Of a DNA stretch of 60,489 nt, positions 17,396 through 27,085 are shown in pieces (position 1 is the first letter of the stretch; every line of letters starts with the position of its first letter). The position numbers and the translations under genes were made by a program. The stretch is from an uncultured Candidatus Actinomarina sp. (GTDB lineage: Bacteria > Actinomycetota > Acidimicrobiia > Actinomarinales > Actinomarinaceae), in the NCBI GenBank assembly GCA_902595195.1, contig CACJPC010000005.1:1-60489 (forward strand). Reading direction: 5' to 3'. Below the pieces are notes generated by a model. The model saw only the letters and a program-made list of their open reading frames with translations, did not search any database and was not told the origin of the DNA.

Positions 17396-18622
17396 ATGGA
17401 AACAATTATTGAAAAGTTTTTAGAAATAGCGATTATATTAGTTGCCGCTAAGTTCGGTGCTGAATTAATGAGAAGAATTAATCAACCTGCAGTAATAGGA
17501 GAGTTAGTGATCGGAATCATTATTGGTTATTACGGACTTGGCCTCCTTCCACATTTTGAATCTGGAGATGTTGTGTCTACTTTAGCTGAGATTGGTGTAG
17601 TTCTTTTGCTGTTTGAAGTAGGATTAGAAACTAATTTGGACGAGTTTATTGAACTAGGCTCAACTTCTCTTCTTGTAGCATTGATAGGTGTTGTAGCACC
17701 GTTTGCTTTGGGCTTTGGCTCAATCTATGCACTCAATTTAGGAGGAGAAGATCAGTTCGGAATAGCTTTATTCGTAGGTGCGGCAATGACCGCAACCTCT
17801 GTAGGTATTACCGCTAGAGTGTTTGGAGATTTGGGCGCTTTAAAATCAAGAGAAGCAAAAACAATTATCGGAGCAGCAGTTGTAGATGATATTTTAGGTT
17901 TATTAATCCTTACTGTTGTTGCAGGAGTTTTAGGAAGTTCAGGAGATTTCTCAATAGTTGATCTTGGGATAATCAGCGCAAAGGCAATCGGTTTTTTAGT
18001 TGCAGTAGTAATTGTTGGAAGAAAGCTTTCAAAACCAATATTTAACTTCTTTGTAAAAATTCCATCTCCAGGAACATTTGTAACAGGCAGTTTCATTTTT
18101 GCAATGCTTCTTGGTGCAGCAGCCCACTTTGTTGGACTTCATCCTATTGTAGGTGCTTTTGCTGGGGGCGTAGTTGCTGGTGAATCAGGCATGACTCATA
18201 GAATTAGAGATGAGATGAAGCCTCTAAATTTTTTACTCGTTCCAATATTTTTTGTATATATTGGTTCAGAAGTAAATATTCAAACTTTAGCTTCTCTTGA
18301 TGTATTTTTATACGGAATGTTGGTAAGTCTTTTAGCGTTTGTTGGTAAATATGTATCAGCTCTAGGAGCTATGGGCAAAGGATTAAATACTTCTTTAATT
18401 GGAATTGGAATGTCTCCAAGAGGAGAGGTTGGTCTGATATTTGTTGCTGTAGCTACAACCACATTATCAGACATAATTACAGGTGATATTATCTCAATAA
18501 TTATTTGGATGGTCATAGTAACAACAGTTATCGCTCCTATATTACTTAATAGAATACTGCAAAAAGTGCCTTCATCTGAGAGAGATGATGATGAAAGGTT
18601 CGAAACTCCAGTAGTAGAGTAA
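17396..18622 (+). CDS. cation:proton antiporter, CPA2 family
   Basis: This 408-residue membrane protein has about 12 spans and should exchange Na+ or K+ for protons. The first part resembles KefB/NapA-type exchangers (NQPAVIGELVIGIIIGYYGL, then LAEIGVVLLLFEVGLETNL). The transport core has TATSVGITARVFGDLGAL and the paired aspartates in AAVVDDILGL. No TrkA-N or other regulatory C-terminal domain is attached. The gene lies 63 nt before the pyrophosphatase gene, suggesting a joint role in ion and pH balance. TAGAAT lies 8 nt before the ATG. Confidence 0.9.
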   Translation: METIIEKFLEIAIILVAAKFGAELMRRINQPAVIGELVIGIIIGYYGLGLLPHFESGDVVSTLAEIGVVLLLFEVGLETNLDEFIELGSTSLLVALIGVVAPFALGFGSIYALNLGGEDQFGIALFVGAAMTATSVGITARVFGDLGALKSREAKTIIGAAVVDDILGLLILTVVAGVLGSSGDFSIVDLGIISAKAIGFLVAVVIVGRKLSKPIFNFFVKIPSPGTFVTGSFIFAMLLGAAAHFVGLHPIVGAFAGGVVAGESGMTHRIRDEMKPLNFLLVPIFFVYIGSEVNIQTLASLDVFLYGMLVSLLAFVGKYVSALGAMGKGLNTSLIGIGMSPRGEVGLIFVAVATTTLSDIITGDIISIIIWMVIVTTVIAPILLNRILQKVPSSERDDDERFETPVVE

Positions 18623-18685
18623 TTTTTTACTACAAAATAATTTAACTTTATTATTATTAATTTGTTCAAAAAAGGGGAAAATTAA

Positions 18686-20728
18686 ATGTTATTAAACTAC
18701 CAAGGTTCAATCATTGCAGCCTTGCTCGGACTTGGTCTTGCAGCATATTTTGCTAACAGAATACTTTCAATAGAGGTAACAGATAGTAAAGTTCAAAGCC
18801 TATCCGATGCGATAAGAAAAGGTTCAATGGCATTTCTTAAAAGACAATATTCCTGGGTAAGTATTTTTGTTGTAATTCTTGCAGTTCTAATTTCAACCTT
18901 AACTGATTGGGGCTATCCATATGGAGCAATAGCATTCATCGGAGGTGCTCTTTTTTCGTCACTAGCAGGATTTATCGGAATGAGAATTGCAACAGCTGCT
19001 AACGGTAGAACTACAGAAGCTGCAAGAGACGGAGGTACACTCAAAGCTTTACCAGTGGCGTTCAGAGGTGGAGCAGTAATGGGATTTTCTGTTGCTGGAC
19101 TAGGCCTTCTTGGTGTGGCATTAGGTTACTGGGTATTTATCGACATAATGGATTTAGAAAATGGATATGATATTTTAGCTGCAATAGGCTTAGGAGGATC
19201 TTCAATTGCTCTCTTTGCCAGAGTCGGTGGCGGTATCTATACAAAAGCAGCGGATGTTGGTGCTGATTTAGTTGGAAAAGTAGAAGCAGGAATACCCGAA
19301 GACGATCCAAGAAATCCGGCAACAATTGCAGATAATGTTGGAGACAATGTTGGTGATGTTGCAGGAATGGGTGCAGATCTTTTTGAAAGCTATGTTGGAT
19401 CTCTAGTTGCACCATTAGCTTATGCAGCAATTGTATTTGCTGGAACTGATGTTTTACCTTCGCTACTATTTTTCCCGCTAGCAGTAGGAACTATTGGTAT
19501 GTTGGCATCTATCGTCTCCTCTTTTCTTGTAGTACCTAAGGAAGGCAAATTAGCTCAAGCACTTCACAGAGGAACCTACTCAGCTGCAGGAATAACTGCT
19601 ATTGGTGTGTATTTTCTATCAGATACGATGTTTGCTGATTTTTCAGAAAACCCAATGGGATTATTTATATCAGTTATCATCGGTTTGCTCGTTGGTATTA
19701 CAGTTGGTCAAATATCAGAATGGTTTACCTCTGACCACTATTCAATTGTTAAAAATATTGCAGATCAAGCTAAAACTGGACCAGCGACAGTAGTTTTATC
19801 TGGAATTTCTGAAGGAATGCGATCTGCTGCATTCTCTGTAATAGTAGTTGTTATTGGTGTTGGTGGAGCTTACACATCTGGAGCATGGGCTTTAGGAGAG
19901 TCTGGGGGAATTTATGGCGTTGCTGTTGCAGCAATTGGTGTTTTGGCAACACTCGGAATAACTGTTGCAGTTGATGCATATGGTCCTATTGCAGATAACG
20001 CAGGTGGTATTGCAGAAATGGCCCATCTTGATCCTGAAGTTAGGAAAGCTACAGATGAACTCGACTCATTAGGAAACACAACAGCTGCAATTGCAAAGGG
20101 ATTTGCAATTGGGTCTGCTGCTGTAACAGCATTAGCTTTATTCTCTGCATTTGTGCAAAGTGCAGGTCTGACTGAACTTGATATTACGCAGGTAGAAGTT
20201 ACAGCAGGATTGTTTTTAGGTGGAATGTTTCCTTTCTTATTTGCTGCAATGACAATTAATGCAGTAGGAAGAGCTGCATTTAAAATGATTGAAGAAGTCA
20301 GGCGTCAATTTAGAGAAATACCTGGATTGCGTGAAGGAAAAGAAGGTGTAACTCCTGAATATGAAGAGTGTGTTGATATTGCAACTTCAGCAGCTTTAAA
20401 AGAAATGCTTCTTCCAGGCGGTCTTGCAATTGTATCGCCTTTAATTATTGGTTTCTGGAACAAAGAAGCTCTTGGCGGCTTTTTAGCTGGTGCCTTAGTA
20501 ACAGGATTCTTACTTGCAATATTTATGGCTAACTCAGGTGGCGCATGGGACAATGCAAAAAAATATATTGAAGCTGGTGGCGGCGCTGGTAAAGGATCTG
20601 AAGAACATAAAGCCGCAGTAATTGGCGACACTATAGGTGATCCATTTAAAGACACCTCTGGTCCGGCAATGAATATTGTTATAAAAGTTATGACTATAGT
20701 AAGTCTGATATTCGCTTCTGCGTTTTAA
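18686..20728 (+). CDS. hppA: membrane-bound ion-translocating pyrophosphatase
   Basis: This 680-residue, roughly 16-span enzyme couples pyrophosphate hydrolysis to H+ (or Na+) export. The catalytic block GADLVGKVEAGIPEDDPRNP followed by DNVGDNVGDVAGMGADLFES is complete. The second metal-pyrophosphate site is GGGAGKGSEEHKAAVIGDT with GDPFKDTSGP. The K+-site segment reads GNTTAAIAKGFAIGS. Alanine rather than lysine at the diagnostic position indicates the K+-dependent subclass. H+ versus Na+ specificity is not settled by eye. A strong ribosome site (AAGGGGAAAA) precedes the ATG. The histidine phosphatase gene follows after 7 nt. Confidence 0.96.
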   Translation: MLLNYQGSIIAALLGLGLAAYFANRILSIEVTDSKVQSLSDAIRKGSMAFLKRQYSWVSIFVVILAVLISTLTDWGYPYGAIAFIGGALFSSLAGFIGMRIATAANGRTTEAARDGGTLKALPVAFRGGAVMGFSVAGLGLLGVALGYWVFIDIMDLENGYDILAAIGLGGSSIALFARVGGGIYTKAADVGADLVGKVEAGIPEDDPRNPATIADNVGDNVGDVAGMGADLFESYVGSLVAPLAYAAIVFAGTDVLPSLLFFPLAVGTIGMLASIVSSFLVVPKEGKLAQALHRGTYSAAGITAIGVYFLSDTMFADFSENPMGLFISVIIGLLVGITVGQISEWFTSDHYSIVKNIADQAKTGPATVVLSGISEGMRSAAFSVIVVVIGVGGAYTSGAWALGESGGIYGVAVAAIGVLATLGITVAVDAYGPIADNAGGIAEMAHLDPEVRKATDELDSLGNTTAAIAKGFAIGSAAVTALALFSAFVQSAGLTELDITQVEVTAGLFLGGMFPFLFAAMTINAVGRAAFKMIEEVRRQFREIPGLREGKEGVTPEYEECVDIATSAALKEMLLPGGLAIVSPLIIGFWNKEALGGFLAGALVTGFLLAIFMANSGGAWDNAKKYIEAGGGAGKGSEEHKAAVIGDTIGDPFKDTSGPAMNIVIKVMTIVSLIFASAF

Positions 20729-20735
20729 AATTTAA

Positions 20736-21965
20736 TTGAAAACAATTCATTTTGTTCGTCATGGAGAAACAGAGCAAAATAAAGATGGAATTTGGCAGGG
20801 TCATACAAATACACAATTAAGTAAAATTGGAAAAGCTCAAGCCAAGCTTTTGTCAGATAGATTAAATTTAAAAAATCAAACAGTTTTCACCTCAGATCTG
20901 GCTAGAGCAAAAGAAACTGCTTATTTCTTATCAGATTCACCAACGGTAAGAGAAAATTTAAGAGAAATAAATGTTGGAGACTTCACAGGAAAGTCTGTAA
21001 AAGAAACTTATTCAGATAATTTAGACATATTTGATGCTTTACAAGATGACACGTATGTTTTTCCAAATGGAGAATCTGTTCAGGAGTTTAAACAAAGAGT
21101 CCAACAAGAGGTTGATTATATTTTTGAAAATATTGATGAAGACTCTGAATGCATAGTAGTTACACATGGTTTCTTTATTGGTACAGCTATAGGCTTAGTT
21201 TTAGGGTTTAATCAGTATCCATATCCAATTGGCAATATTCAAAATACATCTGTTTCTACAGTTATAAAAAGAGACTCTGTAATGCAAGTTAATAAATTCA
21301 ACGATGCTATTCACCTACCTAATTCATATATTGATTATCCAGCTAAAGATAAAAGTAGGATTTTAACTTTTATTAGACACGGTCAGACCGATTCTAACAC
21401 TCAAGGCGTATGGCAGGGTCATGTTGACAATCCTTTAAATACATATGGTGTTGAAACTGCAAAAGAACTCAAAGGTAAATTTTCAAATTATGATTTATAT
21501 TTATCTTCATCATTTAAAAGAGCTTTTGAAACTATCTCATTAATAGTTGATGATAAAGATATAATCGCAACTGAACTTTTAGCTGAAATGGACTTAGGTC
21601 AGTGGGAAGGTTTAAGCACATCAGAAATAATGGAAAATTATAGAGAAAATTTTATTCAGTCCTTGTTCATTAACTTTAGAGTTAAGTACGGAATAGATGG
21701 AGAGTCAATGAATGATGCCGGCATTAGAGTTAGAGATTTACTAAACGATTATGATAAAGCCAAAATGTTAGTTGCTAGTCATGGCGGTACTATTAAAGCT
21801 GCAATTACAACCTTTTTAAACTGTCCAGAACTAAAAGCTGCTTCATCATTTACGATTCCGAATAATTTAGGAGTATCTTGTTTGGAGGTCAAGGACAACA
21901 AATATTCTTTATGGTCGTATAATGTAGGAAAAATAGGATATGAAAACATTAGTTATAACGAATGA
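20736..21965 (+). CDS. tandem two-domain histidine phosphatase (phosphoglycerate mutase-like)
   Basis: This 409-residue protein is made of two complete histidine-phosphatase domains. The first half begins IHFVRHGETEQNKDGIWQGH and closes with CIVVTHGFF. The second, from about residue 208, begins FIRHGQTDSNTQGVWQGH and closes with LVASHGGT. Both halves keep the phospho-accepting His (RHG) and the second catalytic His. Substrates of such proteins range from sugar phosphates to alpha-ribazole phosphate and cannot be named. The start is TTG at 20736, only two codons before the first strand; no other start fits. Its end overlaps the glycosyltransferase gene by 26 nt. Confidence 0.88.
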   Translation: MKTIHFVRHGETEQNKDGIWQGHTNTQLSKIGKAQAKLLSDRLNLKNQTVFTSDLARAKETAYFLSDSPTVRENLREINVGDFTGKSVKETYSDNLDIFDALQDDTYVFPNGESVQEFKQRVQQEVDYIFENIDEDSECIVVTHGFFIGTAIGLVLGFNQYPYPIGNIQNTSVSTVIKRDSVMQVNKFNDAIHLPNSYIDYPAKDKSRILTFIRHGQTDSNTQGVWQGHVDNPLNTYGVETAKELKGKFSNYDLYLSSSFKRAFETISLIVDDKDIIATELLAEMDLGQWEGLSTSEIMENYRENFIQSLFINFRVKYGIDGESMNDAGIRVRDLLNDYDKAKMLVASHGGTIKAAITTFLNCPELKAASSFTIPNNLGVSCLEVKDNKYSLWSYNVGKIGYENISYNE

Positions 21966-22983
21966 TTATTTTCCAAAAAAAGGTGGAATTTCTACTTACA
22001 TAAAATCTTTTGAAGACCATCTTGAATTTGAAAAAATAATATATGCCCCAAATTGGGCAGAAGGACCTAATGTTGTTAAATCTAAATCAAGGTTTATCTT
22101 TGGTAGTAGAACTCATTTAAGAGAAATTAATCAAATAATTAATCAGCACAACATCGAAATAATTTTACACGCATCAAGCAATCCACAGTTCTACTTGGTT
22201 AATAAATTAAAAAATTTTGGATTGAAACAGTATATGATTATTCACGGAGCGGAATTCAATGTGATTGATTCGATTCCAATTGTCAAAAAAATATTTAGAA
22301 GATCACTTGAATCCTTAGAAAAAATATTTACTGTTAGCTACTTTACAGGTAGAAAATTGCAAGAAATTACTTCAACTGAGATTGTACTTATGGGTGCAGG
22401 TGTAGAAAAAAATGAATATCAAAAAGAATTTAATGAAAATGAAAAATTAATTGTAGGAGTAAGTAGTCGATTTGTATCCAGAAAAAAAATTGATTGGGTT
22501 ATTGATTCTTTAAATGATTTACAAATGGATGGATATGACGTTACATTAAATATTTTCGGTTATGGAAAACTAGAAAAGTATTTAAAAAAACTTTCCGATA
22601 TTTCATCTCAAGAGGTAAATTTTTACTCAGATGATGATGAAAATGCGTTGGATAGTTTTTACAAAGACTTAGATTTATTTGTCATGCCTGCAAAATCTAG
22701 ATTTTTTGGAAGAGAATATGAAGGTCTCGGGTTAGTTTATTTAGAGGCTGCAAGCTATGGATTACCAGTTCTTGTTGGAAGTTCTGGAGGGGCTTTCGAA
22801 ACTATTATTCCTGGAAAAACTGGTTTTATTGTTGGTTCAAGAAACGAAATATATGATGCTATTAGATATTTCTATGAAAACAAGGACATGATTAAAGATT
22901 TTGGAAGTAATTCAAAGTTATTTGTCGAAGAAAATTTTTCATGGGAATCTGTAGTTGAAAAATTTAAAATAAACACTAACTAG
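21940..22983 (+). CDS. GT4 family glycosyltransferase, PimB-like
   Basis: This 347-residue GT-B fold protein starts LVITNDYFPKKGGISTYI, the usual nucleotide-independent acceptor domain. The donor domain has VGVSSRFVSRKKIDWVIDSL, IFGYGKLEKYLKKL and the signature MPAKSRFFGREYEGLGLVYL with LEAASYGLPVLVGSSGGA. The EGLGLVYLEA block is close to actinobacterial phosphatidylinositol mannosyltransferase PimB', so a role in mannolipid or cell-envelope glycan synthesis is likely but unproven. It overlaps the preceding gene by 26 nt and the convergent topA by 8 nt. Confidence 0.88.
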   Translation: MKTLVITNDYFPKKGGISTYIKSFEDHLEFEKIIYAPNWAEGPNVVKSKSRFIFGSRTHLREINQIINQHNIEIILHASSNPQFYLVNKLKNFGLKQYMIIHGAEFNVIDSIPIVKKIFRRSLESLEKIFTVSYFTGRKLQEITSTEIVLMGAGVEKNEYQKEFNENEKLIVGVSSRFVSRKKIDWVIDSLNDLQMDGYDVTLNIFGYGKLEKYLKKLSDISSQEVNFYSDDDENALDSFYKDLDLFVMPAKSRFFGREYEGLGLVYLEAASYGLPVLVGSSGGAFETIIPGKTGFIVGSRNEIYDAIRYFYENKDMIKDFGSNSKLFVEENFSWESVVEKFKINTN

Positions 22984-25666
22984 ATTCAGTATCTCCAAAC
23001 AATTCAAGAACTTCTGAAGGGGAAACAGTTAGAGCTTTTCTTGGACTTTCAAGTGGTTTGTTTTTTTTCTCAAAAAGAATTTTGTTAATAAGATTATCTT
23101 TAGTTGCATCCTCAGGCTTCATTCTGAATCTTCCTCTATAAAATACAATCTCTAACGATTTGGCAAGTTCAACTAAATTTTCTTTCGATAATGTCTTTAT
23201 ATCTTTTTCATTAAGTTCAAAATGTTTAGAAATTTTATCAATCATACTTTCTTTGCTTGCATTTTTTGGAAGTTTCAATATTTCACCACCAAGAAAATTA
23301 GATATTTTTCTTGATTTTTCATTTTCTATCAACTCTCTTATTTCATCCTTCTTCATTTCCGCTAATTCCGAATTTTCAAATACCGTTCTGTCTCGTTGTT
23401 TCATTGCATAACCTCCATAGGGTCCAACTGCTGCAGAATAAGTCCATTCATTTAACGATGTGACATATCTAGGATTTTTAGCTGATAGCGAAAATCTTTT
23501 AATACATTCTTCTTCTGTTAATTTATCTGGATCTTCATCTTCAAAAATAGGTCCAATTAAATTTTTATAAACGCATTTTTCTTGCCTTACACCTTTTTCT
23601 TTTATTCCATGTTGTATATAAAAACTTCCATTTGGTCCAAGTTTTATAAATATAGATGAAGAACATTCAGGGCATTTTGCAACTATTCTCTCTTTTTTTA
23701 AGCTTTTCTCTTGTTGGGCTTCAACTTCACTTATATATTCAGCTTCTATTTCTTCTATGGTTATCTCGGGGGGTAATCCAACCTTAAAATCATCATCTCT
23801 CAATAAATATGGATATGGTATTTTCCCCTGTATTCTTCCTGTTTTTACGACATACCTTGATTCAAATGGTAATTTTACAGTAGTCAAAGCCAGTGGGTCT
23901 TGGACTCCATAATCTTCAACGTGGCTTTTGATTGTCTCATGAGATTTCTCGAGAAATTCAATTTTTGATTCCTCTGGATTTTTACTTTCAAGAATTAAAT
24001 CTAAATCATCTTCCATAGTTTTTGAGAACTCATAATCAATGTATTGATTGAAATAAGGTTTCATGAAATTATTGATTAAAGCCATAGCTAGAATTCTTGG
24101 TTTCAGACTAGATTCAGAATTTATAAATACGGAAGTAATGCTTTCAATAATTGACACATATGTTGATGGCCTACCTATACCTAATTCCTCCAATTTATTA
24201 ATAAGTGAAGTTGAAGAATACCTATTGGGAGGATTTGTATATTTTTCTTCGCTCTCTGATTCAATAATTTTTATTTCATCATTTTCTCTCAAGTCTGGAA
24301 GCTCTTGAGACTTCTCTGACAAATCTTTAATTAAATCCCTGTAGCCACCAAATATCCAAGTTGTTCCTGAGATTCCCAAAATTAATGGAGAGTAAGTATT
24401 TTCTTTTGCTTCTATTTCAATAGTTTTCGTAATTCCTTGAGCATCAGTCATCTGAGATGCGACTGTTGTGTTAAAAATTAAACTGTAAAGCTTGTACTCA
24501 TCGCTGTCCTCTTTATGTGTTTTCAGTAATTCTTGAGGAGTAGTAAAGCTTTCACCAGAAGGCCTAATTGCTTCATGAGCTGCTTGCGCATTTTTGCTGT
24601 CACCATATAGATTTGGAGAATCAGGTAAGTGTTTTTCAGAAAAATTATCCTTAATATACGCTCTTGAGGCTTTAATTGCGACATCTGATAACCTAATTGA
24701 ATCAGTTCTCATATATGTAATTAAACCTTCTTGGTAAAGTCGCTGGGCCACACTCATAGTTTTTCTTGGCTGAAAACCTAAATTACTTCTTGCGGAAGAT
24801 TGTAAACTTGTTGTTTTAAATGGCTTTGGAGGCTTACCACTCCGAGACGACTCTTTAATGGATGAGATTGATGCAGTTTGATTTTTTAATATACTAACTA
24901 TTTCGTTAGCTTCATTTTCATCTAGGTATTTTTTATCCTTACTAGTCTTATTTCCTTTTTCATTAAAATCCGAAGATGAAGCCAACCTCTTTCCACTAAC
25001 TCTTTTAAGATTTGCTGTAAATTCATAATCATTACTTTTACATAATGCCTTGATTTCAAAATATTTTGATTTTACAAATTTTAGTCTTTCTTCTTCTCTC
25101 TCAACAATTAACCTGATAGCAGGACCCTGGACTCTTCCTGTAGAGATGAATGCTCCTCCAAGATCCCTAACTTTTGGTGAAATTTCATATCCAATCATCC
25201 GATCAAGAGTTCTCCTAGCCTCATAAGATTTAAATTTGCCAATATCAATAGTTTCAGGATTATTGATTGCGTTTGTTACTGCTGCTTCTGTAATTTCATT
25301 GAACTTAATTCTCTTTGGTTCACTTTTGAGTTCAAGTGATTCCATCAAATGATATGCAATAGCTTCACCTTCTCTATCATCATCAGTCGCTAGATATACA
25401 TCCGACGCTTCATCTGCTATGTCTTTTAGTTCTTTAACAATTGCTTTTCTGTCTTCAGGTATTACATATATATTCTCAAAATTCTTAGGCTTAACAGCAC
25501 CCCACAAGATTTCCTTATTGGAATAGCTAGCAGGTATAGCTTTAGCATTACGTGGAAGATCCCTTATGTGGCCAACACTTGATTTAACGATATATTCAGA
25601 ACCTAGAATCTTAGAAATAGTTTTTACTTTTGTTGGCGACTCAACAATAACTAAAGGTTTTGACAT
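22976..25666 (-). CDS. topA: DNA topoisomerase I
   Basis: This type IA topoisomerase relaxes negative supercoils. The 896-residue protein opens with the Toprim domain (PLVIVESPTKVKTISKILG, and VYLATDDDREGEAIAYHL with the acidic triad). The active-site tyrosine is in GLITYMRTDS. One C-terminal zinc-ribbon remnant has CPEC and a third Cys about 30 residues on, followed by divergent repeats (YVTSLNEWTYSAAVGPYGGY). A ribosome site (AAGGAC) precedes the ATG. In many actinobacteria topA reads with tmk and holB; here it is divergent from them. Confidence 0.95.
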   Translation of the reverse strand: MSKPLVIVESPTKVKTISKILGSEYIVKSSVGHIRDLPRNAKAIPASYSNKEILWGAVKPKNFENIYVIPEDRKAIVKELKDIADEASDVYLATDDDREGEAIAYHLMESLELKSEPKRIKFNEITEAAVTNAINNPETIDIGKFKSYEARRTLDRMIGYEISPKVRDLGGAFISTGRVQGPAIRLIVEREEERLKFVKSKYFEIKALCKSNDYEFTANLKRVSGKRLASSSDFNEKGNKTSKDKKYLDENEANEIVSILKNQTASISSIKESSRSGKPPKPFKTTSLQSSARSNLGFQPRKTMSVAQRLYQEGLITYMRTDSIRLSDVAIKASRAYIKDNFSEKHLPDSPNLYGDSKNAQAAHEAIRPSGESFTTPQELLKTHKEDSDEYKLYSLIFNTTVASQMTDAQGITKTIEIEAKENTYSPLILGISGTTWIFGGYRDLIKDLSEKSQELPDLRENDEIKIIESESEEKYTNPPNRYSSTSLINKLEELGIGRPSTYVSIIESITSVFINSESSLKPRILAMALINNFMKPYFNQYIDYEFSKTMEDDLDLILESKNPEESKIEFLEKSHETIKSHVEDYGVQDPLALTTVKLPFESRYVVKTGRIQGKIPYPYLLRDDDFKVGLPPEITIEEIEAEYISEVEAQQEKSLKKERIVAKCPECSSSIFIKLGPNGSFYIQHGIKEKGVRQEKCVYKNLIGPIFEDEDPDKLTEEECIKRFSLSAKNPRYVTSLNEWTYSAAVGPYGGYAMKQRDRTVFENSELAEMKKDEIRELIENEKSRKISNFLGGEILKLPKNASKESMIDKISKHFELNEKDIKTLSKENLVELAKSLEIVFYRGRFRMKPEDATKDNLINKILFEKKNKPLESPRKALTVSPSEVLELFGDTESS

Positions 25667-25753
25667 GTCCTTATTGATAACACTATTTTTGTCATATGTA
25701 CAGGATTTAAGAAAAAAAGTATTCTAAACATAAACTAGGATGGGTATAAGGCA

Positions 25754-27085
25754 ATGAAATCAATAAAAATATTTTCAAAATCTCAGTTCTCAGTTCTATG
25801 GTGGTCGGGCACTTTGTCAAGCTTTGGAGACTGGGCAACATTATTTGCTTCTGTCGCATTAGCAAGTTCTTTAGGATCTGAAGGCGGCAATTCTGAGCTT
25901 ACCGCCGTTATTCCAATAGTTGCAAGGATAATCCCTGCGCTCATGTCATCTTTCGCAGGAATACTGGCTGATAGGTTTAATAAAAAAAATGTGATGATCA
26001 TATGTGATCTATCAAGAATGGTTATAGTTCTAGGGCTTTTTTTTACAACTACCTTAATTCAACTTTTTCTTATAAATTTTTTATCTGAAATTTTTTCCCT
26101 TATCAGACAACCTTCAAGAGAATCAGTAGTTCCTGAAGTAGTTGACAATGAATATTTAGTTAAAGCAAATTCTTTGTTTACAGTAGGCACATATGCGTCA
26201 CTTCCACTAGCTTCATTAGCTTTTGGTGTAATTTCTGATAATTCTTTAATTGAAGGAATTGTTTCTTATGGAAATGGTTGGAATGGGTCTGTAATATTTG
26301 TAATTGATTCGGTCACTTTTTTAATTTCATCATTTTTACTTTTGTATCTTAAAACAGATTCTCCAAATAAAAATATAGAAAAGCAATCGAATGTTCTTGG
26401 TGATCTTAAGGAAGGCTTAAATTATTTTCTTTCTGTTCAAGAACTCAGAACAGTGACAACATCGATATCGTTAAGTCTTGTTGGGGCAGGAGCTCTTTTT
26501 GTTTTAGGAAACACATATTTGACAGAGTCACTTAAGTTTACTCAGAGCTCTTTTGGTTTTATGATTGCTTCGTTTGGGTTTGGGATTATTTTTACAATGG
26601 TAATTTTAAGTTACTTTGTAACCTCGTTCAGTAGAATTCCATTTTTTATTGGTATAAGCATGGTAATAACTGGCCTCTCACTTTTATTTGCATTTAACTC
26701 ATCAGAATTTTCCACAATCTTATTTTTTATTTTTATTTCGGGAATAGGATCAGGATCTGTTTACTTATTAACTATAAGTTATCTTCAAAGCACAACAGAT
26801 AAAAATTTAAGAGGAAGAGTATTTGGTAATTTTTATACAATTGGGAGACTGTCAATTCTACTTTCACTATTTATTTCTGGATTTGCCGCAAATTTTATTA
26901 ATCAATATTTTGAGTTTGATGGAGTACTTTTTGTTTTAAGAATAAGCTCTGGGTTTATATTGCTTTCGGGTTTAATTACTTTTGTTAAAGGGTACAGAAC
27001 GATAATTAAAGATTTTGGATTTGAAAATTCCAATTTTAACAAGTTAAGATTAAATCTTGATACTGATGAAGATGAACCATTATGA
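25754..27085 (+). CDS. MFS transporter, EntS-like
   Basis: This 443-residue, roughly 12-span carrier carries ILADRFNKKNVMIICDLSRM, the motif A loop of the MFS_3 branch, and RQPSRESVVPEVV after the fourth span. The C-terminal half has LRGRVFGNFYTIGRLSILLS. It resembles the MFS gene at 16045 but is clearly a separate copy. The gene diverges from topA and overlaps the tmk start by 4 nt (ATGA), so it is co-translated with tmk and holB. Substrate unknown. Confidence 0.9.
   Translation: MKSIKIFSKSQFSVLWWSGTLSSFGDWATLFASVALASSLGSEGGNSELTAVIPIVARIIPALMSSFAGILADRFNKKNVMIICDLSRMVIVLGLFFTTTLIQLFLINFLSEIFSLIRQPSRESVVPEVVDNEYLVKANSLFTVGTYASLPLASLAFGVISDNSLIEGIVSYGNGWNGSVIFVIDSVTFLISSFLLLYLKTDSPNKNIEKQSNVLGDLKEGLNYFLSVQELRTVTTSISLSLVGAGALFVLGNTYLTESLKFTQSSFGFMIASFGFGIIFTMVILSYFVTSFSRIPFFIGISMVITGLSLLFAFNSSEFSTILFFIFISGIGSGSVYLLTISYLQSTTDKNLRGRVFGNFYTIGRLSILLSLFISGFAANFINQYFEFDGVLFVLRISSGFILLSGLITFVKGYRTIIKDFGFENSNFNKLRLNLDTDEDEPL

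Noticed and set aside
18610-18640. GTAGTA/TACTAC hairpin at the antiporter stop as terminator
   Set aside because: Weak stem overlapping the stop codon with the T-run in the loop rather than after the stem.
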